A DNA stretch of 64,000 bases from the NCBI RefSeq assembly GCF_020085105.1, contig NC_058046.1:14243175-14307174 (forward strand), written 5' to 3'. This DNA comes from Siniperca chuatsi. Its lineage: Eukaryota; Chordata; Actinopteri; Centrarchiformes; Sinipercidae. Below are positions 12,235 to 23,300 of the stretch, piece after piece. The notes under the pieces were generated by a model. That model ran no database searches. It was not told where the DNA came from and saw only the letters and a program-made list of their open reading frames with translations. Position numbers and translations under genes: made by a program. Position 1 is the stretch's first letter. Each line of letters opens with the position of its first letter.

Positions 12235-12735
12235 GAGCTAACAGGTGATTGGCTTGCATCTGTGCCATCCAGCCGATTCTAAAGCTGGCCAATCGTTATG
12301 CCAAGCCCGCTATAAAAGAAACCTGCCAGAAGAGTTCAGGGGCAGAGTGTTGGACTCTGTGACGCCGGTTATGTGACTGGATTGTGTGTGAGCAAACTTT
12401 ATAAAGAAAGGTATATGGAAAGAGGTTGGATGTTAGGTAAGTTTGTGGTACCCTGTACATGTTTTCACTCACGTAGTTCACAGTCTGTCTAGAAACACTA
12501 GGTTTAGTGGTTGGTGCCATCTCTGTACGTTTTGTGTAGTTATTGTTGTACATAAGATTCTACCTATTTGTTTTCCTACTTTTGATCCTAGCTTAGCTAA
12601 GGCTGGTTTTGTTGGATTGTTTTCACCTCATTTTGTTTGGCACAGCCTACCTGTCCAATCCCCAGCCATACTTTGAGAACCTCTGTAATATGTTCGTGGC
12701 ATTGTGTTGGAAATAAATCACTTTGTTACTGCCCA
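12235..12735 (+). promoter_or_regulatory. compact CCAAT/TATA promoter and poly(A) unit, possible solo LTR
   Basis: On the + strand, ATTGG (12247), CCAAT (12289) and CTATAAAAG (12311) form a classical polymerase II promoter. About 400 bases on, a poly(A) signal AATAAA (about 12711) follows. A donor-like GTAAGT occurs near 12437. No coding frame of note lies between. Promoter and poly(A) site in one 500-base block is the layout of a retroviral or retrotransposon LTR, but I could not find TG...CA ends or a target duplication, so a short non-coding gene is also possible. It lies antisense in intron 1 of the receptor gene. Confidence 0.35.
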
Positions 12736-12819
12736 TTTGGCTTGGTTGCTTTGATCGTCGTGTTTTCGTCTTTTTTTTTTGTTTTGTTATTTTTTATTAA
12801 CAAGAGACATCACAGATTC

Positions 12820-12895
12820 TAAGGAGCTGTACAGATTGTAAAGCCCCTTGAGGCAGATTTGTGATATTAAGCTATATGAATAAAGCTGACTGTAT
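12820..12895 (+). repeat. LINE/SINE-type 3' tail
   Basis: The string GTAAAGCCCCTTGAGGCAG, followed by TTGTGATATTAAGCTATATG and AATAAA, matches the 3' tail shared by many fish LINE and SINE copies. No upstream coding part remains. The family name is uncertain. Confidence 0.45.
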
Positions 12896-13731
12896 GTTTC
12901 ACGATTTTAGTCAATTTTCCGACCATTTCTTATGTCTTATGTTATCTTTAAACTATTGTTTATTTATGCTCCTTTGGCTGCATGTTTAATCAGAACGTCA
13001 CGATAGTTAAAGTCTGAAATGTCCTCGCTGAAATCACTCAGACATAACGACGTCTCACATCTGTCCAGGGTGGCCAGCGGCAGGTTATGCGCTGAACAGA
13101 CCCGACAATATCAGAACAGGGGAAACTGTAACATTTGATTCACACACAGTTTCTGATAGTCAATAAGTAAATAGAATATATTACATTCATACAGGAAAAA
13201 TATATAAGTCAACGAATTGATTTTTGACTCATCTGCTCTGCCAGATTATTTTAACAGATTCTTAACACTGCTGTATCCCTTCTGCCAAGCAGGATAAATA
13301 CATGCTGAAATAGTGGCAGCAACATTGTGATATCAGATATTTTAAGTTTAGTTAAACAACCGTCAGTGTTAAGGAATTCAAAAATGATATTTACTGTATC
13401 TTGATTCATTTCTCAAAAAGAGCTGCAGCCCTTGAACACTGCGATGTAATGAGAAGGAAAGATATAGAAAAGTCTGTATGGAACACACCGAGGACACACC
13501 ATGAGCGAATTAAAATCCTCTAAACTAACGCATCATTAGGTAGGCTAACTTTAAATATGTATTCAGAGAGAAAAGCATTAGAAATCGTTTGCACTGATAC
13601 AAAACTGACGCATTTGTTTGCGTCATTTCTCAACTCAAATATTTGCTGCACTGACTTTTAGTTAGGCTTAACTGACTGTAGATAACATACCATTTGCGCA
13701 TCTCGGATGTGAGAAACAGTGGCACACCTAC

Positions 13732-13990
13732 CGTATGTTGGTTTCCCAGCTTTCAGATACAGAGCATCAGTGCAGGGGGAGATCCAGCGCGGAGCCTCTG
13801 TGCGCCTCTGGAGAGATACGCGCTTCTCACACAAATGGGTTTCTGAGCAGCACCAAAACCATATGCATCCGCACTCCGAACCTTTGGCAGCATATTTCAC
13901 GCGCCAGTATTGATCTGCATCGTAATTACGTAGGCTTATGTGACAATCGTTTTTAAGCGTTACGAGCGTGTTGCCAGTCGATCAACAGGT
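13732..13990 (-). other. prlhr: predicted non-coding first exon of prlhr (contains a 46-codon uORF)
   Basis: This exon is inferred from three signals on the minus strand: a TATA box about 30 bases upstream (14017-14024), GC- and CpG-richer sequence than the surroundings, and a donor ACG|GTAGGT at 13726-13731. It would splice to the acceptor at 11224. Inside it an ATG-initiated frame runs 13893-13753 (46 aa, begins MLPKVRSADAYGF), ending 21 nt before the donor. Nothing in that peptide is recognisable. The alternative donor GTATGT about 40 nt further on cannot be excluded. Confidence 0.45.
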
Positions 13991-14009
13991 GCAGTCCGGC
14001 TGACGGGGA

Positions 14010-14100
14010 CGGCTCGCTTTTATATCTGCCTTTAAAGTTGACTGACAGCTCTGATGACTGAAAGAGCTTCTGACGCGCGCGGACCCCTACATATAGCCTC
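14010..14100 (-). promoter_or_regulatory. prlhr: probable prlhr promoter with TATA box
   Basis: On the minus strand, TATAAAAG at 14024-14017 sits in a local GC-richer block (GCGTCAG, CGCGCGG at 14065-14085). Transcription would begin near 13990. A promoter here fits the leader-exon model for the receptor. No other gene reads away from it on this strand. Confidence 0.45.
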
Positions 14101-16900
14101 ATACAATCATGTACTCTCACACAAAGTACAGTACAGTTACACCAACAAAGGCTATGTCTATAGGCTGAAGAGAAGTTTCAGTTTACCTCTTTAGGCCTGT
14201 ATTCGTATCCTTTATATGGGCTCACTATAATACTCCTCACTGTAGGGGCTGCTATAATAATAATAATAATAATAATAATGCCCAATACCTGACCAGCTCA
14301 TAAAAATCAGTATTATACTGAGAAATACAGAGGAACCATGAAATTTCCATTATCTGGATATCAGTTATGAGTGATTAGCACCTTTTTATGCCCAAAAGGT
14401 CACACTGCTGTCTGGATTAATGCAGCAGAGGTCACTGCCAGTGTCTCTACTGTTTGAACTGTCACCCTTCACTGGCCACAAATATTTGTAAAAGGGGCTG
14501 AGGGGCAGGCTGATAAGGAGGTGATGTGATGTCTGAATGCTCAGTGGCCTTTGTGAGAGGAGCAGTCAGAGATGGAGCTCTGTAGGCATGGTGTTTCATT
14601 TGTGCAAACTAACTCCCAGTTTCTCCTAAACAAGTCAGGGCAGAGACAAAACAATCATGGCTATATGCTGGCATTAGCGGATTGATTCTGAATTAATAGC
14701 CTGGTGTGAAGCCAGATGACCAGGTGTGGTATTGGAGATCCTGATGTGACATTCACAGCGGAACTTGGATTCAGTGTGTCTGAGGCTTAAGCGGGTTCAT
14801 TTAAAGCTACAAGAGTTTGGTTGTAATCAATAGAGGTTAACTCTCCCCACTCTTCTTTCTGCATGCAGCCATTCGTAGTTCAGTCCCCTGTGAGCAGGGT
14901 CTGTTTAGGCAGAGGCAAGCCAGCACTTATCCTTGAGGTTGAGTCAAAACACAAATCAACAATAAAATACAACAATAAAAAAAGAAATGCTAAAATGAAA
15001 AATTACAGTTCACACTCAACTTTCTGACTAAAATGTGTTATATGACTTTCAGGTCAGACTCAAAATTGTTGGTCAAGTAATTCAGTTGGGAAAGAACCAG
15101 CGTTAAGGACTTCTTTCAGAAATGTTGGCCTATAGGCTATTAGCAGCAGAAGAAGGATTTCTTCGGAAAGCAAAAAAAGTAGTTAGGGAAGACGAAAATA
15201 TGAGCTACAGGGGAAATTTGCAGTGAGACATACTCTGTTACTAAAAAGACTACTCAAGCTCTCCTTGAAATTTTATGGTGAGCTTAATTATCTTGTTAAG
15301 TCAATGGCAGACTTAAGGTGGTGAGACAAAAGCTGGGGTAGCTTTTCAAAACAGTTTGCTTTTAAATTCTTACTGGTTCAGACATTTGTGAAAAAAAAAG
15401 TAGGCTACTAAACTTGAAGAACTTGTGAACAATTTCAAAAGCAACTAAATGGGTGAGTCAGGGATGGGGATCAGTTTCAAAGTAACAAGACAACTAACAA
15501 ACTCACAAAGTGACACGAACTAAAACTTACTGACTCTACCGTTAAGTGAAAGATAGTTGAGTGAATAGCTTCTTGGCACAACCGCAGTATGTTAGCTTCT
15601 CAGAGAGACAGATAGTGTTCCCAGCATTCAGAGAGCACTTGTCTCCAAGGCCAAACACACAGTGTGAGGAAGAAAAAAAAACTTGAAAACCTGAGCAATT
15701 AAAAATAATAATATCTTTATTTCTGTACCGAAATAAGGTCTCCATCTATGTAGACAGATACTGGAATAGTATTCTGAAAAACTAGGGGGCACTATCATGA
15801 AACCAAAATATCAAATATATCTTTCTCCCTTTTGGTTTCTGAGTTTTTCTCAAAGGAGAACACAAGACATGTGATTTACAGAGCAGATATGTATGCTGTA
15901 GCAGACAAAGAACTAACTGGTAAAGACGCTCAAATGCCGTCCTGGACTCTTATCATAACTGATAGGAATGAGGGCCAAAACTATGGAAATAAGCTCCACG
16001 TGGAAAAAAAAAGTATGACACAATACTTGATGGTAATGCTGTGCAATCTCTGGCAGCCTGCTTAGTGTTTTAGAGCAACACTGTAAAAACATTTCTGAGA
16101 ATTTGCTAAAAACCTTTACGGTTACCTCGTCCACTATCATAAACATCAACCAGTGCCGTTCTGACTAATGACTAAGCCACCAGATACATAGAATTTAGTT
16201 TTCACAACAAATCCAATTTACTGATAATAAATATCTCAATATAGAACTGGAAGCTCAACCTTAATATGGCTCCATTAAAGATAAAATATCATGTACCCTT
16301 TTTCATAGTTTTGTAGAATGACATGAAGTGAAGCGATTTTTATAATTACTATTATTGCAGAGGATGTCAGGGTTCAGATCATTCCCCTGTTATTCTTACT
16401 CCACTTGAAACTAATTATTAAGTTTCCAGGGAATGATTTGACAATTATTGTCATTTACATTGTATTATAGGTTGTTGGAGGTTAATAGCCTTTGTTCACT
16501 CAGTATGAGTCATGGCTAATCACTGATTACTGTCAATCAACACATTCAAAACTGAGTCTAAGTGCACTAGAGGACTAGGCCAGCAGATGAACACCTGAAA
16601 TCATGATCCTGTGGTAATGAAAGGCTGCTCTGTGTCCACTCAGTGGTACCTCGTGTCCTAAATTTACTGCCTCGATTGGCATCTTGCTGTGACAATTTAA
16701 AGATCTGTTCAGACAAGAAAAAGTTCAATGGCCAATTATTTAGACTGCTATCTGGCATGTGATCACAGCTTCTAGGTTAACATCAATGTTGCTGATTGGA
16801 TGTGTGTGCTGAGGAGAGGTGTAGATGGCAATGACAGAAAACACTGATTATTATTTACTCTTAGTATGACAAGGACAATCTGCTTTTCAGAAAAAACAAT
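14100..16900. other. intergenic region, no gene seen
   Basis: AT-rich DNA upstream of the receptor promoter. It includes a (TAA)n microsatellite at 14253-14279. ORFs here (for example 15542-15745, 15832-16065) have no recognisable protein features. No RNA gene was seen. Confidence 0.5.
14253..14279. repeat. (TAA)n microsatellite
   Basis: About nine near-uninterrupted TAA units. Confidence 0.9.
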
Positions 16901-16909
16901 ACTAAGAAT

Positions 16910-17050
16910 TAGCTAACGTTAGCGTGCTAACATGATCACAATGACAATGTTAACATGAAGATTTTAACCATGTTCATCATCTTAGATTAGTGTGTTAGCA
17001 AGGTAACATTTGCTAATTAGCACTAACCAGAAAGTACAGCGGAGGTCGAT
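16910..17050. repeat. TTAGCATGCTAA-type teleost repeat fragment
   Basis: Alternating TTAGC/GCTAA words (GCTAACGTTAGCGTGCTAAC, then TTTGCTAATTAGCACTAA) form overlapping short inverted repeats. I recognise this as part of a common dispersed fish repeat. Borders are approximate. Confidence 0.45.
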
Positions 17051-18955
17051 GGCAATGTTAACAGGAACTGCCTTATTACCAAAAACAAAGAGTAAACACC
17101 AGCCAAATATATTTTTGCAACCTAACCCATAAGGTTTTCTTAATAATGGCTCATCAATAAAGCATTAGCAAATAATATATCAACATTAGTAAAGCCATTA
17201 CTTGCAATTTATACACTATTTGAGCGTTACCAAAAAATGTCACGGTCAAATCTTGGGTAATGGTGGCTAATCAGTATTTAAGAAGAGCATTTCAAATTTA
17301 TTTCTGATAAAATGCATGCATCTACAGTGTATGAAATGTTGTTTTTTAAAATACTGTCTTATGGTTCACACTTATATTCATATGATTTCTGGTAAAATGC
17401 TGATATTAACTGGAAGGCAAGCGACACCTTTCTACCAGTCACTGTTGGTTTTTGCAGACCGTGTAAGTTCAGTTTCCTCGGTAATATTTGTATTTAGGCA
17501 ATCCTCTTTATTCATGTATGCGGGGACAACTGCATGTGGAATATTAGAATTCATGTAAACAACTTATCCCAAACTTGAAACCTGTGTTATGAGCGAGTAT
17601 CTGCAACACTGTGTACATGTAAGCATGCTCAGATACAAATCAAAGGGCTCCAGACAGTGGCTAATGGCTTAGACTGTATGATGGTGGATGCTGATTATCC
17701 TAGTTATTCACCCAAGGTCACTGAAATGAAAAGAGTGAGCACACTGCCTCCATTAAATACCTTGTTGCAACCTCTTTCTCAGAACTGAACAGCATACAGT
17801 GACAGTAGTGGCATATCGCACAAATGAAAAGAGGGCTCACAAGCATATAAAGTAAGTTAAATAAAAGCTTTATGTTTTCCCAAAAAAGTATGTTTTTCTT
17901 TAACAAACTAAGAATATAATGCTCAATTTGTATTGCTCCATTACTACCACACAGACAAGCATGATAGAGGATTACTCATTGATGTTTAAAGATGAACAAT
18001 CATTTGCTGTATAATACGTTGACATAATTTGGAAATGTTTCTTAGTTGAGTGGTAAGGAAATGCTAATAATAACATTTGCACTATGTGACAGTAACCCCC
18101 CCAAAAAATACCGATAGCAATACAACTCTTTTCAGAAGAAAGGTTACTCTGTGGGAAGCACCCAACCTCTTTAACCTGCAGCATCAAGAATATTATTTTT
18201 GAAATAATATGATTTAAAGAAAAAAATTGGATTTCTTGTTTCTCTAATTTGGTCTTTCTGCCACTTTGGCAGTCAGATACGATTGTAGTTATTAATAGAG
18301 CAGTCCTGCACTGAGACAACCTGGTTTGTAAATTTGTAACATGAGGCAAAAAATACATTTGTCATATACTGACCTGTGATATTTAAAAAGAATCAAAATC
18401 TGACAAAGAAATGCATCCAGCTTATGTATGGCATGTGTTTACACAAGAATGCATCAGACTCGCTTAAAAGCACAGACGTTTATGACAATGTTTAAGTGAA
18501 GGAAGTCAACCCAGAAAACCCACCTGTACTTAGACCTGTTCACTTGTGATCAGATCACCCAAGACGCATTTTAATTCCAGGTGTAAACAGGGCCACAGTT
18601 AAATTATAAAGGCAGCTGAGATCTGCTGTGTGCACAGCATGTGTTTTCAATACATTTGACATTTATTTTTTTGACTGATGTTCACTGCAACTGAAAGGAA
18701 TTCTTGATGGAGAGCATCCTTTTGCTTTGAATGCAGCAAACAATATGGCTGCTTATGCCTTGGGCCATTATTAAGTTCTTGATTCACCTTATATTAGATA
18801 GTGCTGGTGAGTCTGGACATCATCTACAGACCACAAAGTCCCTAACAGAGTACAATATATAGCCACACAGTATATATACAAAGTTCAAACTAGAACAACT
18901 CACTGTAATATAAAATGACTCACATTAACCACATACACATGGTCACTACATACGT
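17050..18955. other. intergenic region, no gene seen
   Basis: AT-rich sequence without a supportable gene. The 128-codon minus-strand frame at 17972-18358 has no domain, biased composition or splice context that would argue for coding. Confidence 0.45.
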
Positions 18956-19475
18956 AAAGGAATAGTTTGACATTATGTGAAATACACTTTTCACTTTCTT
19001 GCCGAGTTCGATGAGAAGATCAATACCATTCTAATATTCATCCATTACATATGAAACTACAGCCATGAGCCTTTTAGCTTAGCTTAAGCTACAGTTCTTA
19101 AGACAAGTGAGAAACGGGGAGAAGCAGCTAGCCTGGCTCTGTCCGAAGATAACAAAATCCGCCTACCAGCTGACTAATTAACATGTTATGTCTCATTTGT
19201 TTAATCCGTACAAAAACCGAAGCACAAAAACAACAAGTGGTGGTTTTGTCAGTGCCCGGCCAAGAGATAGTCCCACACATAACCCGCCTGAAAAAAAATG
19301 GAAATTTGATGTTTTTACACTTCTGTTTTTGTACGGATTAAACAAACCAGATGAAGCTTTGAGCTTTAGAGGTGCTGGTAGACAGATTTTGTTACTTTTG
19401 GACAGAGCCAAGCTAACGCGCTAAGCTAACCTAACAAGCTGTTGGTTTTAGCCTTATAGAGATTCTCCCGCTTCT
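18956..19475. mobile_element. fold-back MITE, 'AAAGGAATAGTTTGACAT' family, copy 1
   Basis: The left end AAAGGAATAGTTTGACAT matches the ends of the copy at 42374-42744. The interior folds back: GGCTCTGTCC and AACAAAATCCGCCTACCAGC at 19135-19171 recur inverted as GGTGCTGGTAGACAGATTTT and GGACAGAGCC at 19371-19412, and TTTAATCCGTACAAAAAC at 19200 recurs inverted near 19330. That is why ORFs on both strands (19188-19424 and 19193-19411) share the same words. The right terminus is degraded. Confidence 0.75.
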
Positions 19476-19569
19476 GGCAGACTAAAAAAAATGAGCACCA
19501 AAACAATATGAAATGTGTGAATATATAAATATACACTTAAGTTTGTAATAAATAAATAAAAATCTGCAA

Positions 19570-20035
19570 ATATTGCACTTTTTACTCCACTACATGTATC
19601 TGATAACTTTAGTTACTAGTTACTTTGCGGACTCAGATTAATAATACAAAATAAAATTAACAAATAAATGATGATAGGCTGTTATAGGCTAAGATAAGAT
19701 AAAACTTTAGTGATACACGGGGGGATATTCAAAAGCTACCCAGCTGCATATTAAGTTATTATTAAAATTTGCCCCACCTTCACCAACCAACATTAAAGTG
19801 ATGTACACATTAGTGCATCAATAATCATAATACAATAATATAATATACATTATTCTGCATATCGAGTACTTTTGGTACTGAGTACCAAATACATATACTG
19901 AGTATATTTTGATACTAATACTTTTCTGAATGCAGGACTTTTACTTGTACTTGTAACAGAGTATTTCTACATTATGGTATTGCTACTTTTACTTATTTAA
20001 CAGATCTGATTACTTTTTTCATATATGGCTGACCT
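19570..20035. repeat. interrupted teleost interspersed repeat
   Basis: TACTCCACTACATGTATCTG with TTTAGTTACTAGTTACTTTG on the left, and AATGCAGGACTTTTACTTGT with GTAACAGAGTATTTCTACAT on the right, are halves of a familiar fish repeat, probably hAT-related. They are separated by about 250 bases of AT-rich DNA containing AAGATAAGATAAAACTTTAG. It ends about 340 bases below the got1l1 stop codon. Confidence 0.4.
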
Positions 20036-20372
20036 ACTGTATATACCACACACACAGGACACATTCCATACTCACATCTTCTCAGCTGAAGGGCCATCAC
20101 AGCCTGGTCTCTGTTACAATTACTAATGACTAGACCTCTGTCAACAAAGATCATCGGCAATTCAATGAGCAATCATATTTTTCTCTACATTTTTTCTTTA
20201 TGTTTAATTAACAGCATTTACTTTGCAGTAGCTGGGCCTGCAATAGTAATTACAGTAAACCTGAAACTGAGCATTTCATTGGGACGTATGAAAGGTTCAA
20301 TCTAAATGTGTTTCAGTCAGGCTGAAAAGCCCCTTTGACACTGATTTCAGATCTTGATCAAAGGCCACATGC

Positions 20373-23300
20373 TCAGAGTGAAGTGGTCAGAGCCAGATGA
20401 ATGGACTCAGCTATATAGTCTAAGTTACGTCCGTTGATTGCACTCATGTTTAGACAGCCACTGGGGAGCAGGTACATGTGTCTCCTCTTTGACAGAAATT
20501 CTACCTGCTGACCTAAAATAGACAACAAAAGAAAAAAGAATATCATCAGAATGAAAACTGATTAAGGTTAAGGCCTGTAATTGTACCAGCATAAAGTAAG
20601 ACAAATACTGTATATCTTATAACTATGTATAAACTGCAATAATTACGTTATTTTCAAACAGAGCCAAGATGTCAGGCCTTGACTCAGTTCGAAGTGATAA
20701 GTCTATGACAATGTACTGTAAATGGCAGTTATCCATGTCAAAGGATTATACAGAGGAGCACAGAAAAGCATTATGAATATCAGACATTGTTTTGTCTTGT
20801 CTCAGTGAATCATTTGCTGCACTAGATTATTAGACAAATAGCTCTACAAAATTCCAACATGGCAGAAACTGTGCTGTCTGCTACTCACCATTCAAGCCTA
20901 CACAACAGTAGAGTCCACCTTGTTGAGTCAGGTGGCCCCAACAACCAGGAGTTCCCAAAAGCCTCAGCCTGTCTCTCAAAATGTCTCTGATCAGCATACA
21001 TCTCTCCACAATGCGCTTTACTTCTCCCTGCCTGGGAAACACAGTGGACAACATTTGGGAAATAACATCTAAAGTATACAATTCAACATATGCCAAACAT
21101 GAAAGATCCAGTGAGCAAAAGGTGCATTTTGTAAATGAAGGATTTTGTCACTAGTACCATTAAATTCTTAGGACACTGCCAGTTCAACTTTTTGAAGCAT
21201 TGCATGCTTGTCCATCACTATAGACATCTACTGATACAGTAGCAATGAATGTGGCCATCCAAGCCACATTCTTTAAATACCAGATCATTCATTCAAGCTG
21301 AGCACGACTCACCATTCAACAAGATGGGCTGGGTTACTGAGCACTGTGGCAACAACATGTGCTCCTCCTACAGATGGCTGGGCCCACAGAGATCTGACTA
21401 TTTTCTCAGCTTGAGACTGCACAGATAACAGGAGGGAGTTCTGCTTTAAGACACACAGGAGGTGTCCGACAGCCTCGCCTGGTGAAGGGAAGAATCAGAA
21501 TCAGAAATACTTTATTTTATTTATTATTTATACTTTAGAAGAAGAAGATGATTCTGATGTAAAGAAACACTATGTTCCAGCAATAGTAAATGTTATGTCA
21601 TACTCACTTTCTCGTGCATTTCTGGTATTGAAAATTAAGTTGAAAAGGGTCACTTTTTAATTAGAAAATAAAATGCCCCACTCAGTTCTGGGTCATACAG
21701 AGAAAGCAACAAGCTGAGCTGCCTCACAATGAGTTACGTGACGCTAAAACAAAGCTCTCGACATAGTAAAATTGGAAGGCAACAGAAAAAGTGACTGTGA
21801 CTCAGTACATACTATGAGCGTGACAATGGGTAAGACATGAATACATAGTTGCTCTTGTCTGTTGTATGTGGGGCTAACACTAGTTCAAACTGACTTGCTG
21901 TATTTTCTTTTAATAGCAGAGCAGCTCTGGGCTGTACTTTGTGTTGATTTAACATCACAGATTACAGTTTTAATTTGAAGTATGGGCTCATTTTGACATG
22001 TGGAGTCCCTTTGGCCATAGGAGTGACACACATAAATCCTTGAAATTCATAATATTTTTAACATCAGTTTCTCACCATATAGTCCAAAGCAGTGGGAGAA
22101 CGACTGAGCACAGAGGAACTCCATCCCCTGCGATGCACAGTACTGTACAGGCCAGGCATCTCGCTCTAAATCTCCATAGCAGAGCGCCTGAGCAGGCAGC
22201 AAGAGGAAAGGGAAAAGCCTACGCCTCTGTTGAAACAGTGCCGAGCAAATGATGATCTAAGTAGGAGTGAAGACCTACTTGTCTGATGAAAAATAATGTT
22301 AGCCTCTGTTAAAGAGCAGAAATGTACACCAGTTACCATGATGAGTTGTGTAATCACAGCCCATTGATTCTGAGTGAGGTCTGCTCCAGTTGGGTAGTGG
22401 GCAGAAGCTGACAAAACAACAACGCTTTGCTCCGGCGCCCTCTCCAGATCTTCCAGAAGCTTCTCCAAACAAACACCCCGCTGCTTGTCATCCCAGTAAT
22501 AATACTCACAAATATCTTGGATCCCTGCTGCTTGGAAGATACCAGCCAATGAGTCTGCAGGGAGGATCAAGGCAAAACATTACACACCTAAAGCAGTACA
22601 AACCTGTCCAGATCAATGCTGCTTTAAACCCTAGGATGTAATTACAGTATGGAGCCACCACTGTGAGTGAAGACTATTTTTTTAATGTTATGATGAATTT
22701 TTTTTTGTTAAACTTTACTAAACTGTACTTTTTTAAATCTAGAAATGCATATAACACATTTTGCTGTCCTTACATCTGTGCAGTACTTTTAAATGTGTCT
22801 ATGTGCAAGACACATCGAAATGAAATACTGTACTTTGTCTATTCAGAGGTTTCCTCTATCTCCAAATATCCATTAAATCATCTACATCTGCAGAAATGAA
22901 GTGAATATACTGTATCCGAAAGGTGTAAACTTCTGTCAATGAATGTCTGACATGTTTGCCAAGGTCTTCTTCGTACACTCAACTTCTTTCCCTCTGATAC
23001 ATCATAAATCTTACTGTGTACTTGTGTTGCTATGGAGTATGGATACAACTGCTGTCTATTGTTAGCCAATCATTTATCCATGTGTTATTTGTGGTGTGCT
23101 TATGAGTCATCCTCTAGTCTTGTTGATAATATGATGTACAGATAAACAGGTAGTGCAATCACCACTTTGGGGTGACTGTGGCTTAGGAGGAAGAGCGGGT
23201 CGTCCACTGATCACAGGGTTGGCAGTTTGATCCCCAGCTGCTCTTATCCACATTGCGAAGTGTTCTTGGGCAAGACACTGAACCCCAAATTGCTCAGAAT

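Noticed and set aside
17972..18358. 128-codon minus-strand frame
   Set aside because: AT-rich composition with no motif, signal or splice context; length alone does not support it.
23172..23240. tRNA-like sequence
   Set aside because: It has A- and B-box words but the body continues as a known kind of SINE and no cloverleaf with an anticodon arm can be drawn, so it is not a tRNA gene.
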